Shown: piece after piece, positions 1 through 13,000 of the stretch
How the letters are laid out: every line of letters starts with the position of its first letter
Position numbering within the stretch: the stretch's first letter is position 1
Source of the DNA: Agelas oroides
Lineage: Eukaryota > Porifera > Demospongiae > Agelasida > Agelasidae
Assembly: GCA_949130485.1 (NCBI GenBank)
Contig: OX422183.1
Location: 4,104,136-4,168,135 of the forward strand
DNA length: 64,000 nt
Direction of reading: 5' to 3'
Position numbers and translations under genes: made by a program
The notes under the pieces: generated by a model
Told to the model about the DNA's origin: nothing
Seen by the model: the letters and a program-made list of their open reading frames with translations, nothing else
Databases searched by the model: none

Positions 1-2115
1 TTAACAATGAATATGCGATAATAGGCAAAATGCGCTAAACAATGTGTGAGTACAGATATTAGAAATTAAGACCAGCTGCTAATCTGTGAGTACAGTAGAA
101 GGAAATATATATCAGAGGTCAGCCATTCGTAGAGATGAGCCTGAGTGAACCCTAACCTAGTTCCCAGATTGTACCTTAAGGGCACTATTGATTGCGGGTA
201 TTTAATTTAGCGATTTTAGTGAATAACCCATTTTTCGCTAAAAAGTGTACTCGCCGATATTAAATTCATTGCTACATTCATTCCAATAGCTAGATTAAAA
301 TTTCAAAATCACTAAAATGAATACCCGCTAAATCCGCTATTTTTCGAAACCGCTAAAATTTGTAACCATTAATAGCAACCCTAAGGTATCTCGCAGCCAC
401 CTGGGTGACCTGGGAGCAGGGCTAAGAGAACCTAGCAAGTTGAAGCTAGCTACAATGTTAGGCAATGATAATAATAATATCCATTGTTTCAAAGGCAATT
501 TTTTCTACCCAAACCATGCGTGCGTCAGCTATTTAAAGTTTATTATTATTAATTAGTAATCTTTGGAGTGACCTGGGAGCAAGGCTAAGAGCACCTAGCA
601 ATAATTTTGTGAAGATGTCTCCTATCGTAGTTAGCTACAATGTAACTGGATGATAGATGTGTTTGCAGCGACTTACCTCAGATTTCTGTAAGTACAGCGT
701 ATGTAAGCAAAAAGTCAGAAATATGAAAAATGGCTACATTGTCTCTGTGGTTGGCCTTCCTCTGTTGAGACTGCCTTTGGCTTCTGCTCGATATAAAGAA
801 ATACTCTCCTATTTATTTTATTATGTAGTTATGTACTACATGTATTAGCCTCATTCCCAGACTACTTCTTAATTTGGTATATAGCCTGGGAATCAAACTA
901 CTGTTGTTTCAGGTCACTCTTTGATTTTTGCATATAGCCTAGGAATGAAGCTAATGTATACATGTATACTATCATTAGCTATATACTGTGAGAGAAAGAA
1001 AGAGTCAAACTTAATACGTGTGCACAATCAAACCTTGAAGCTTTTGGCAAACTGGCATGCAGCATATACCGCAGATCGGGAAAACTTCGCTGTTAAAATA
1101 ATTTCGCGGTTGATACCAACCACAAAAATTTAACGCGCGAATAAAAACATTTACGTGGCGATGATCAACGATTTAAAAGCGTGCACGCACGTCCATACCT
1201 CCTGAGGTAAATGTCTGATCGACGACTACTCCTGACAGCCGCGTTGTATACAGCCAGTGATACCTTGCTCTGCCGATACCTGGTAGTAGACCATACGCTA
1301 GGATGCTCAAGGCGCTCGTCCATCTTGTAACCGCCTACCATTAAAAAAATTTCGCAGATCGAACGAACCACAAAAATTTTACACCATAAAAACTTTTTCG
1401 TAACATAAAAATTTCCTAATCTACGGTATATAGAAACAGCTGTTCTTAAAGACAGTTGGCTATGCACAACAGACCAGCTCTCAAAGTCAATACGTGGGAA
1501 AGTTTGTTTTGTAATGGATTTTGTGCACAAGCAGGATATGATAGCACACAATCCATATTGTTAGCACAAAGAAACACACGTGTTACATTCAAAGAGGAAA
1601 CATTACATGTAACAATGGTATTCCAGTGAGTGTATATGTAGCGTGGTAGTTTCCCAAACTCATAGTTATGCAGGTCTGTTGTGATAGAGCAAAAAGTTGT
1701 CCAGGCAGCAACTTTGTGTAAACGTGTTTGTGCATGCATACATACATGTTGTACATGCACGTGTGTGTGGTGTGTGTATACATGTGTGTGTGTGTGTGTG
1801 TGTGTATGCATACGTGCATGAGTGTGTGTGTTTGTGTGTGTATGCATATGTGCATGAGTGTGTGCATGCGTGTGTATGTGTGTGTGTGTCTGTGCAGAGG
1901 AGGGAGCTCTCAATTCCCACCTTCCCTCTCCCAAATGAAATTTGGCCTGTAATGTAGCTGTTATATAGGCAAAGTGTTAAATGCAGCAAAGGCAATCATT
2001 GAGCATAATACTATTCCCCCACGGCCTCCTTCCTGGTAATTAAAACTCCACACACAGCATAGGAAGGTACATACATGAACGTAGGTGAATAGCATGAAGC
2101 CGTATGACAGCTCAC
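1..2115. other. No gene seen; decayed inverted repeats and a (TG)n tract
   Basis: Contains a degenerate palindromic element (about 178-383), A/T-rich stretches with AAAATTTTACC-type repeats (1060-1440) and a (TG)n tract (1761-1890). The last TAF7 exon was sought here and not found. Confidence 0.5.
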
Positions 2116-2222
2116 CCTAAGCAGTGCGTTTGTCGTGTTTTGTATCTTCAGTTTTTGTTCTTCAATTTGCACCTCTAGGTCCTGTACCACGGCTCTTAGT
2201 GTCTCCACCTCCTCGCTGTTAG
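2116..2222 (-). CDS. TAF7: TAF7 exon 10 (coiled coil)
   Basis: Thirty-five codons including [20 protein letters not shown], a heptad-rich coiled coil like the C-terminal part of TAF7. The polypyrimidine tract of its acceptor is the (CCCT)n strand of the minisatellite at 2222-2440. Donor AGG|GTGAGC in phase 0 implies at least one more exon. Confidence 0.78.
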
Positions 2223-5200
2223 CTGGGAGGGAGGGAGGGAGGGAGGGAGGGAGGGAGGGAGGGAGGGAGGGAGGGAGGGAGGAAGGGAGGGAGGGAGGGA
2301 GGGAGGGAGGAGGGAGGGAGGAGAGGGAGGGAGGAAGGTAGGGAGGAGAGGGAGGGAGGAGAGGGAGGGAGGAGAGGGAGGGAGGAGAGGGAGGGAGGAG
2401 AGGGAGGGAGGGAGGGAGGTAAGGAGGGAAGAAGGGAGGGAGTAGCCTCGTTCCCAGGCCTACCCCGTTTTTTGTTCTTTGGTTTGCGTTCAATATAATA
2501 CACGGAGGCGGAAGAGCGCGAAAAACGGGGAAGGCCTGGGAACACTTGTCACGTGAATGACGTCTGGTGGACGCGAGGTGGACGTAGGGGGGGCGGTGCC
2601 CAACTACGAATAACGTACTAGACTTCATCATCGAGCGCTCCAACGATAGCCCGGACCCCAGACGTTCACAAGATCGACAGTACTTGACTTCAGCGGTAAG
2701 AAACTCGCTCTATGGTTTATTGCACACGAATTTGTAGTTGGGCACCGCCCCCCCCCTATGTCCACCTCGCGTCCACCAGACGTCATTCACGTGACAAGTG
2801 TTCCCAGGCCTTCCCCGTTTTTTCGCGCTCTTCCGCCTCCGTGTATTATATTGAACGCAAACCACCAAAGAACAAAAAACGGGGTAGGCCTGGGAACGAG
2901 GCTAGGGAGGGAGGGGAGGGAGGGGAAGTAATTCACGATTCTAAAACAATGTTCCATTGATCATGGCATCATGACATCATTGAGCCTGATATGAGGCTTA
3001 GATTCGTGGCAGTAACAGCTTGCTCCCTTCCCATGTGTGCATGAAACTATTGCAATGTGCTTGTACAAACCAATGAGGGTGGAACTGTGCACAGTCAACT
3101 TGTCAGATTGCTCTACACAAACAATGCACAATCATTTGCCCTCAATCTCTTCCTCCTAGCTACCTTCAAACTTGTTCTCTCTCTCTCTCTTCCTCCCTCC
3201 CTCCCTCCCCCCTCCCTCGCTCCCTCCCTTGGTCCCTCCCCCTCCCCCCCCTCTCTCTCTCCCCCCTCCCTCATTCCCTCCCTCCCTCCCTCCCTCCCTC
3301 CCTCCCTCCCTCTGTCTGAAATGTTTAGGTGCCCAGTCTATCGAGCTAAACCAACTTCTCTCGCTCACCACAAGTTGGGGGCAGGGCATAGCTCCAACTT
3401 CCGGTGAGCAAGAGGTTGTCTAGCTTGAAAGATTATGAGGTACCTCAAATGTCTTGATAACCCGAGGCGAGGTGAGCATTTGATAACGAACATAGTTATC
3501 ATAGCAGAGGTTTCAAGATAAAATTGTTTTTATAAACTTTGGTTTAATCAGCTGGGCGGGCGCTTGTTGTTAAATGGACCACAAAATGTTTGGTCTACGC
3601 TAAAAGCAAACACAATCAGCTGGGGAACAGGTGACTCGAGGGGAAATGAAGTGAAATAGTCAACAAGCTAGCTTCCCTGTTTCTTCCTCATCCGTCCCCC
3701 TCACTAGCTTCCTATCTCATTGTCCATCTGTCTATCCAGCCTTTTCCCCTCCCCTCCTTCCTTCCTTTTATTCTTCCGTTTGTCCATCCCTTCTTCCCTC
3801 CTCCTACCCCTCCCATTCTTCCTCCCACCTAGTTACTTTCACTCGAAAGTTTAGATCATCTGAGGTGTGGTAAGCATATTTGATAATGAACATAGTTAGT
3901 CTAGTAAAGGTGACAAAATCTTATGATCTTTGGTCTAATCAGCTGGGTGGGTTTAAATGGACCAGGAATGTTTGGTCTACGCTCAAAGCAAACACAATCA
4001 GCTGGGGAACAGGTGACACAAAGGCAAACAGTCATCAAGCTACTCCTCTAATGGTAGAGGTGGATATTGCCAGATTGAACAATGCTTAAAACATCAGTTG
4101 GTAGACATAATGATGTTATTGCCGAACACTTTAGTGTGAGGCTCAATCGTGCAGGCGTGGTGGGCGCTAGTGGGGTCTTTAGTCTGAGCTTGTGCTTGTA
4201 CATGTATGTCTGTCCGTAACAGGTTTACAATTGAAATATACAGGTTTACATAGAGTTTACGTGCCTTTCTGTCACGTGCCACTCATGGCGCCATCGCTCG
4301 CGGAGGACTCGGAGCTGACGGAGGATAGAAAGACGACGGCAGGCTAGAGAATGCGCTTTGCTGTTTCATCCAATCGACAACTTTCCATGTGCTCCGCATG
4401 AGGCACATGATGCGCATGCGTATACCTATAGCTAGTAAGGCATTAGAAATAGAGGAACATGAAAGCCAACAGGTAGTGGGAATTGAACCCAGGGCTCCTG
4501 GCTCAAGCCACCAGCACTCTACCACTGAGCTACAACCAGCAGATAGAGGAATGTGACGGCTGGCAGTTGTCCACTGGCCTCATTCCCAGGCCTTCCTACC
4601 TTTGATGGCTTGCAGTATGCAAAAACAGAAGGCCTAGCTAGCTGGTATCATTTATCACATGAGTGACGTCACTGTCTACCTACATACATGTAGGTGCATA
4701 CTGCAAGCGATCGCAAACTAGGGCTGGGAACCAGGCTAATTGTCCAGTTGTCATAGCTCAGTGGCAAAAGCATCTTTAATCACGACAATCTCTGAGTGGA
4801 CAAAACTTCCATCATACTCAGCAACATTTCAGTCCCAAGGGACTTGGTTTGGGGCGTAGATAGTCTATCAAGCTAGACCATCTCTTACCCTCCTGGAGGG
4901 TGAGAGATGGTCTAGCAGATGTTATTAGTATTCATAGTTCACAGCTTGTTTAATCTGCAGCCCTAAAACTGCACCAGTATTAGTCTTACATACTGAAGCC
5001 AAGGTGTTGCTACTGTCTCAAAATGGAACAGTAGGATCTGATTGGTCAGCATCTCATGCATACTAATAACATCTGCTAGACCCTCTCTCACTTTTCTGGA
5101 GGGTGAGAGAGGGTCTAGCTTGATAGACTAGGGCGTAGAGTGCTGGAGACAAACAGCACAATTATTCAAATAGTTGGGACAATCTATGATCGCACAAAAC

Positions 5201-7001
5201 TCATCTTATATAAGGTTTTTAACCCCAGGGACCGTTCTTAAGCACACAGCATCTTTAAACACTGAAATACAAAGATTGCTCCTGATGATTGTCATAATTG
5301 TTGGCTCAGTTGTTCAAGATTCTGACTACCATAAACTAAACATGCCACTCCAATTGTATACTAGAAAATGTAGAACATTGTGGGGGCGAGCCTGAGCAAG
5401 CTGATACAGGAACATAACAGTGTTATGTGTGTGACGTCAGGTAGACGCGAAGGGGGCGGTGCCCGATCGTTGTAACTCACAAACTTGGCATTGATCAGCC
5501 TTGAGTCTACCGAACAACGAGCTGTATTGACGCTGTCTTTCTAACGTTACAGTCTCAAGTTCTTGGACAAGATATTAAAGAAGGACCTTGAGATTCTTCG
5601 TCGGGCACCACCCCCCTCACGTCTACCCTCACGTCTACCTGACGTCACGCACGTGACTCTTTCTCCCAGGCCTTCCCCCTCCGTTCTTGCATACTGCAAG
5701 CGATCAAAAACTGGAGGCAGGAACAACCTGGGAACAAGGCTAATGATTGTCATAATTGCTGGCTCAGTTGTTCAAGATTCTGACTACCATAAACTAAACA
5801 TGCCACTCCAATTCTATATTAGCAGCCTGGGCTTTGAGTTTCACAGTTGTGCAAGTCATGTGATCACCTGCACACAAAGATGTCTGATTAGCAATTCTGA
5901 TGTAGTCACCCTGTGCAAGTCATGTGATCACCTGCATACGAAGAGTCTGATTGGCTATTGTGATGTAGTCACCCTGTGCAAGTCATGTGATCACCTGCAC
6001 ACAAAGAGTCTGATTGGCTATTCTGATGTAGTCACCCTGTGCAAGTCATGTGATCACCTGCATACAAAGAGTCTGATTGGCTATTGTGATGTAGTCACCC
6101 ACCTGGTACACTGTCGTCCACAGCTATAGAGGAGTTAGAAGAGGAGAATAAAGTGGGGGGGGGGGGCGGGGGAAAGAGAAGTAAAATATGTCACTGACCC
6201 TTCCAATTACTATCCTAAGTTCCTCCCCATTATTTTCCTACACCCCTCCCCATTATTTCTCGCTCTTATCTTTCTCATAGTCTCCCTTCACCCTCTCATG
6301 CAGAGCTGATCTGGTCTTATCTCTCTCCTCCCCTCTCCTAGCCTCATACCCAGGCCACATGGGAGGAGAAAGACAGCCTGGTATCGACTGCTTGCGCATG
6401 CACGGCCGTTTCCGCTATATTTCCGTAAAATTGTAACGTTTACGTAGATTGTCCACGTGCAATAATATACGGACAAGATATTCGAAGGTAGTATACGTAC
6501 AAAGCTGAAAAATGAGCTACAACAAAACAATGCACACTCATGCCGTTAAATTTTACGAACAATTTCCAAACGTAAACGGATTCCCAGGTTTTTCTGGGAA
6601 TGATCACAGCAGTCGATACCAGGCCATCTTTCTCCTCCCACGCGGCCTGGGTACGAGGCTACTCCTCTCCCTTCTCTCACCCCCCTCACTTATCTCCTCC
6701 CTCACACTTCCCTACCCTCACCACCTCACCTATTTCCTATTTCCTCCTTATCCTTTCTTTTCTCACTTCACCTCCTCCCCCCTCCCTTCTTCCCTCTCTC
6801 CCCACCCCCTTGCTCCCTCCCTTACCTATCTCTTCTTCCTCGCTCCCCTCATCACTGCTACTGCAGCTGGCTTCCTCTAACATCTGCAGCAGTGCTGATC
6901 TATCCTCCGAGTTACCAACAAACGAGTCATCAAGCAGGCCGGGTGTTTGGGATCTGGACGCAAGTGTGTCGGCCTCTGATATTACGCTGTGTGCACATGC
7001 G

Positions 7002-7054
<53 letters not shown>

Positions 7055-10000
7055 TGTGTGCGTGTATGTGTGTATGTGCATGTGAGTGCATGTTTGTGCG
7101 TGCACATGTGCATGTGTGCATGACATGTACATGTATGTTTATGCAAAAACAATCTAACCATCTAAACAAACTCTGGGAATTCCGAAGCGTACCACAAAGC
7201 TCTGGCGCCTCAATGTCAACTGACACATTGTGTTCGGTACTAATCAACACACTTGCCTGTCTAAACATGCCTACTCTCGTCTCATCTGGCGGTGGCACGT
7301 GTACGTATTGCTTCCAGTAGAAAGCGATCCGCACTACTGTTGGTTTTGAGTCTGGTCTAATACACGTCCTAACAGTGGAGTAGACAGAATATAGAAGATG
7401 TCTGGGCATATTGCTTTGGTGATAACTTCTGCTTGAAGAACACAAGCACACAAGCATCTAACAGGGTTTTCCACAGAATTTTAAAAGAGGGGGGGGGGGG
7501 GGGGGGGGGAAGGGAGAAGAAAACAGCAGGCTGGACTGTGCTTCTTTGAAGCACAAATCACATGCCCCGAGGAAATTTCCCATACTTTGAGGTTGATTTT
7601 GAAGTTACTTTGAATGTAAATTGTATGGTTCTGCGATACTTTGCTTGTATCACTGCTAAGATTATGGAGACACATGCAGACATGCCCAGGTGTGGCTATG
7701 CCACTATGTCGTAAATGCAAACTCTAATGTATACAGCTGGCAACAGCTGTGCGTAATGACCTGTTATTAGTGTATAATGTGCCATTGCTAGGTTGCCTCG
7801 TTGCTAGGTTGCCTCGTTGCTAGGTTGCCTCGTTGCCAGGCTTCTTCCATTTGTTTTGCACTGTTTGCTTTGCGTTCACAAACAACACTTGCTACAGTAG
7901 CGGTCAAAAAAGATTACCGTTTTGTTTTCGCACACCTCTGTGTATCATTATGAACATAAGCACAAGCGGGGAAAAAACAACAACCTGATGCGTAGTGGGA
8001 GGGAACTGGGCTATCTATGGAGGTGGATATACATGTAACATTCAGTTTTTACATACAATGTAATGTATCATGTCTGGGTCCATTCTGTAGGTCTAGACTT
8101 GTTGTCTGTTCCTTATAGCAACCAAACTTTGAATGTGAATTTAGAGGTGGGTGATCATGGGACGTGTCAGTTGGTTGCTAGACAACAAGTAATCCCAAGA
8201 CTGAACAGCATTTGTCCAAACCAGTTTGTTAGAGACAGCTGGTTTTACAATGCTGCACAATTGTTACAATTCCTAAATGAAGTGGCTTTGTGCCAGGCCC
8301 CCACCCTGCTTTCTGTTGCTTGTGGTATGATAAAGTTAAAAAAGGGCCCTGGTAAGTTTTCTTATGGGAGGATGATGTAATTGGAAAACGCCAAATATTT
8401 TCAGAACAGAAAGGCAACATTTCACACATTGTTTATCAAACTATGAGCTCAAGTTTACGTTTGGTGTGTCACCCCCCCCCCCCCTCCCCCCCCCCCACCT
8501 AGCTTGATGTTACCTTTGCTCTTCTTGTGGTACTGAACCTCTGTCCATGCACAATTACCTACACGTACCACACTACAAGCGACGGAAAGCGGGGTCGTAA
8601 CCTGGGATGAAGCTAGAGATGGAGTAGAGTGAGCATAAAGACCCTCAATCCTAAATCCCATGAGCAAGAACTGACGCAGCTCATAACAGCCTCAGTTCAC
8701 TCACACACACCATTTACTGAACAAGGATTACACATGTGCATCATGCCTCGCAACATTGCCTATAAGCATAATCGCCAATATACACCAAAACATATGCTAG
8801 AGCTAGTGCCTGGGAACGAGGCTAGTGTATATGGAACTGGTAGCCTTCATTCTCGGGCCTCTCCCACCCTTCAAAAGCTAAAGTAGGCCGAGGTGATAAT
8901 TGGGTGTAGCAACAGATTGCTAAGGGAACACAATCAAGACAATTGACTAAGCATTCTGTCAATAGCTATTTACAGCCTCAGGATATGAGCCCGTGTACAC
9001 TTACCTACCATACTACAAGCGATGGAAGTCCGGTGGAGCCCTGGGACAAAGCTACAGATGGAGTAAAGTACGCCTAAAGACCTTCAATCTTAAAACCTCA
9101 TAAGCAAGAACTGACACGCAACTCACAACAGCCATAGTTCACTCACACACACCATTTACTGAATAACAAAAATAGGCGGAGGAGATAATGAATTGCTAAG
9201 CAACAGACTACCAAGGCTCTTGTCAACTGAGCAGCTACCGTAAAATCGGGATAACAGGCACCCATAGAAAATAAGCACCCCATGAAATAGGCACCCATTC
9301 AGGCTGCTATTTTCGAAAATAGGCACCGGTGTTTAATATCCCGATTTTATGGTATTTGTTCAAAGAGTTGATAACTTTTTCTAGCCTCAGAAAATGACCC
9401 TGGGTGTGACTCTAAACTCGAAACGTTCTCTTATGCACTTCCATCCTTGGGCTTGTTTCAGATCAAGAGCGACCAATGAAACTGCAGAGTGGCATATTTG
9501 GTAACAAGAAACAGATCAAGAGCGACCAATGAAACTGCAGAGTGGCATATTTGGTAACAAGAAACAGATCAAGAGCGACCAATGAAACTGCAGAGTGGCA
9601 TATTTGGTAACAAGAAACAGATCAAGAGCGACCAATGAAACTGCAGAGTGGCATATTTGGTAACAAGAAACAGATCAAGAGCGACCAATGAAACTGCAGA
9701 GTGGCATATTTGGTAACAAGAAACAGATCAAGAGCGACCAATGAAACTGCAGAGTGGCATATTTGGTAACAAGAAACAGATCAAGAGCGACCAATGAAAC
9801 TGCAGAGTGGCATATTTGGTAACACGAAACAGATCAAGAGCGACCAATGAAACTGCAGAGTGGCATATGTGGTAACAAGAAACAGATCAAGAGCGACCAA
9901 TGAAACTGCAGAGTATGTGGTAACAAGAAACAGCACTTCAATCAAGCCACACAAAGTAATGTTATGTAAGTAAATGTTATATTAATTATATAATTATATG

Positions 10001-13000
10001 CAAACCAATAAGCAACCTTATCCGCACAATTACAAGGTTTCAGCACTTCTTCAAGCCCAAGGATTCGGGGGAACAAGGGTATGTAAACAAGCCTCGTGTC
10101 CTGTGTACTTCTGTAGTCTTGTACCCAGACCCCACCCACGAGGAGAGGATCTGGTGACATTTGGCTGATTCCTATAGTGCTGAGTCATCGTGTTGAAGTA
10201 GCCAAGGATTTCCGGTGTTACAACCACATATTGTGTTTTCTGCACGTGATTGGCAGTTGGAAAATTCTCTTTAGAAAGCCCGAGGGTCTCTCCTCTCGGG
10301 TAGGGACTGGACACTAGACTAAAAGATTTGGGCTTATGTCACGTCACCCATTTTCTCTGTGTGTCAGTTGAGCTACCAGTGCTGAGCCACCACCAGGTAA
10401 GCCTCGAACCCAGGCTTTTTGTTCCAGCTTTTGTCTCGCAGCTTTGGAGAAAAGGTGCGAGACAAAATCCGGAATGGAAAGCCTGGGTTTGAGGCTACCG
10501 GCAACCAACCAGCAGCTCTGTGATGTAGCCTTGTTCTCAGGCTATCGTGTGTGGGCTGGGAATGAGGTTATATTAGCCTCGTTCTCCTCCCCCTCCTCAG
10601 CGCCTGGGAACAAGGCTAGAGGTTATATGTGCTGTGCTATCTGTGAATTAATTGCAGCAATGTAGCAGCATTTTTTTGTTGCACTTTGAACCCAAAACCA
10701 CATGTGAGATACTCTGTATACATTGTATAGTTACATGTACACACTATTCGAATACCCACACTCACACGTTGTTAAGCGCATATATAAAGAGAAAATTATC
10801 TGCTACCAACTTGAGCTCGAAAAATAACTTGCTGACGTTTCGACTGAATGCTTGAGTCGTCATCAGGGCGAAAGTGGTAACAGATAACCTTCTCTTCATT
10901 TATGCAGAAGCCACTGAAAGTTAAGCACAATCATATGTTTTTACCCTCATAGCATAGACAGTAGAGTAGTACTCTAGCTACTGTCTATGTCCACAGGAAG
11001 AAACTGAACACCTAACCTGCAATACTGTATTTACTTGCACCCTGAACCCAAAACTTCATGTGCAAGAACTGACATGCAACCTATAGTATGGCTCAGTTAC
11101 ACACACAAAAGCCATTTGGGATCATTTGAGTAATTGAAGTAAGAGTCTTGGCAGCACTTCAGCGCTACAAGCCAACAAAGTGCGTGTTTTAAAAACGTTT
11201 ATTGGTTTCAGCTGTTTCGCATCACGGCGGTCTCTTGCTTTGATACAACCAGGAATGCAACAACAGTGTACACTTGAAGCCAACGAGACACGCATATCAC
11301 TGTCACACCCCATCGCTATGGCAACGTAAACAGCCAAAGTGTTCTCCAAGTACTGTAATACTAGCAACTGTGAAGTTGCAGAGTATCGAATTTGAGGTCT
11401 GACAAACATTCCTCGGTGTCAGTTTCAACAAAAACATACAAAGTAACCTCATTCGCTGGCCTTCACTGCCTCCAACTGCAAATATGATGAAAGCACATAC
11501 AGTGCAAAACCCTCGGCGTTTGATGCATGTTTTGGTTCATTGAGTAATAATAATGAAATGAAAATGTTCAACTTCAAAAATTTTGTGCTATAACTGGCAA
11601 TAACCCTGTCATTATGCTCTTATGTAATGTTATTATGCTGACATGGGAAAGCATAGCTATGCCAGTATAACGTCCCAAGGTGTATAGCGCGGTGTGAGTA
11701 TTACATAAATAAACATCCTACAAGTTATTTATAACTGCGTTAACTAGCTAGCTAGCTAGCTTAAAGCTAGAACCTGAGCAAATGTGCAAGCAGCAGGGAT
11801 GCAATATGCATAGGACGCGTGCGCGTGCATGTGCATAAACATGTATGTATCACGTGTGCCAGCATAGTGCCAGGTCAGCAGATACACGCCGATGAAAGCC
11901 AAGAAGCTTTCGAGGATAGTGGCTATTTTATAGTAAGATCAGTGACAAGTCAGCGGTGTTATAGGAGCTATCGCTATCCCTACACACTAGTCTGTCTCTC
12001 TTGTCCATCTAGAGCTCGTCATCATCGTCAAGAAGCCAGGAAGGCAGTGGTGGTCAGAAAATCACGCCAGAACTTTTGAACGAAGCGTTTTCAGCGAAAG
12101 CCACACGACAAAAATCTTGAAAACACCATAAACAACCCTATGACACCCCACTTGAGACGTATAAACGAGGTATGTAGCTGCTAGCGTGGTAACAGACAGA
12201 CAGACACACACACACACAAAACGACTACTGTAACCCTACGGCGCATGCGCACCGAGGGTTAAAAATACGAAAGGGATGGTATCTCATTAGGTAGACAGAC
12301 GCACACTGGGGATTGTGCCTGAAAATGAATCTTGAGGTCCTTTTTTGATGACTATACGTAGGTCAGAACACTCACAAGGTAGTGTCAAAACAGCTTCTTG
12401 TTTTGTACACTCGGGACTGATCAACACAAAGTTGGAATTAGGTGGGGCACTGCCCGCTACCCCCTGAATGTCAATCTTCGGTTTAGATATAACTGACGCT
12501 ACATGATACATGAGATCTAGTCTCAGTCCCAGACCAACCCTAGCGCAGATCAATTTCAGTACTGTTTTCCTGCGTGTTATACTGGAAGCAATATACACAC
12601 CGGATGAGGTCTGGGGACGAGGGGGAAGGCCTGGGAGATCCTGTCACATGTGGGGATGTCATGTAAGATCAAGTTGACAGAAGGTAGACACATGGGGGTG
12701 GTGCCTGATCAAACTCTGCATTAATCAGCCTCAAGTGTACTGAACACTGAGCTGTATATTGACACTGCCTTGCAAAGCATTCAGTATGACTATATAAGTA
12801 TCACCATAGTACAAAGCTATACGAGTGCACAGTACCATTTGCAGTTTCCTTGGAACAGGTGGCTAGTGCTAAAATCTATCACTATCACTATCACTCAATT
12901 GGCTGTCTAATTGCAGACCTCTCAGGATCGGCACCTTGAGTGAGACTTCATCTAATAATGCATCCAAGTGGATTTCGAAATCTCGTACGCCGGGACGCGC

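Noticed and set aside
1589-1995. Open frames rich in His/Thr or Cys/Val
   Set aside because: They are translations of a (TG)n/(CA)n tract; the same applies around 7000, 16700-17000, 24400 and 34340-34560.
2011-2643. Pro/Leu/Ser-rich 210-residue frame
   Set aside because: Most of it is the (CCCT)n strand of a minisatellite plus a MITE arm. Only the short coiled-coil part (2116-2222) is real coding sequence, as TAF7 exon 10.
8063-8380. 105-residue frame ([16 protein letters not shown] region)
   Set aside because: No splice context, no recognisable domain and no related copy in the window. It could be coding but cannot be supported.
11122-11409. 95-residue minus frame
   Set aside because: It overlaps sequence that looks like a dispersed repeat, next to the hammerhead-like motif, and no domain was recognised.
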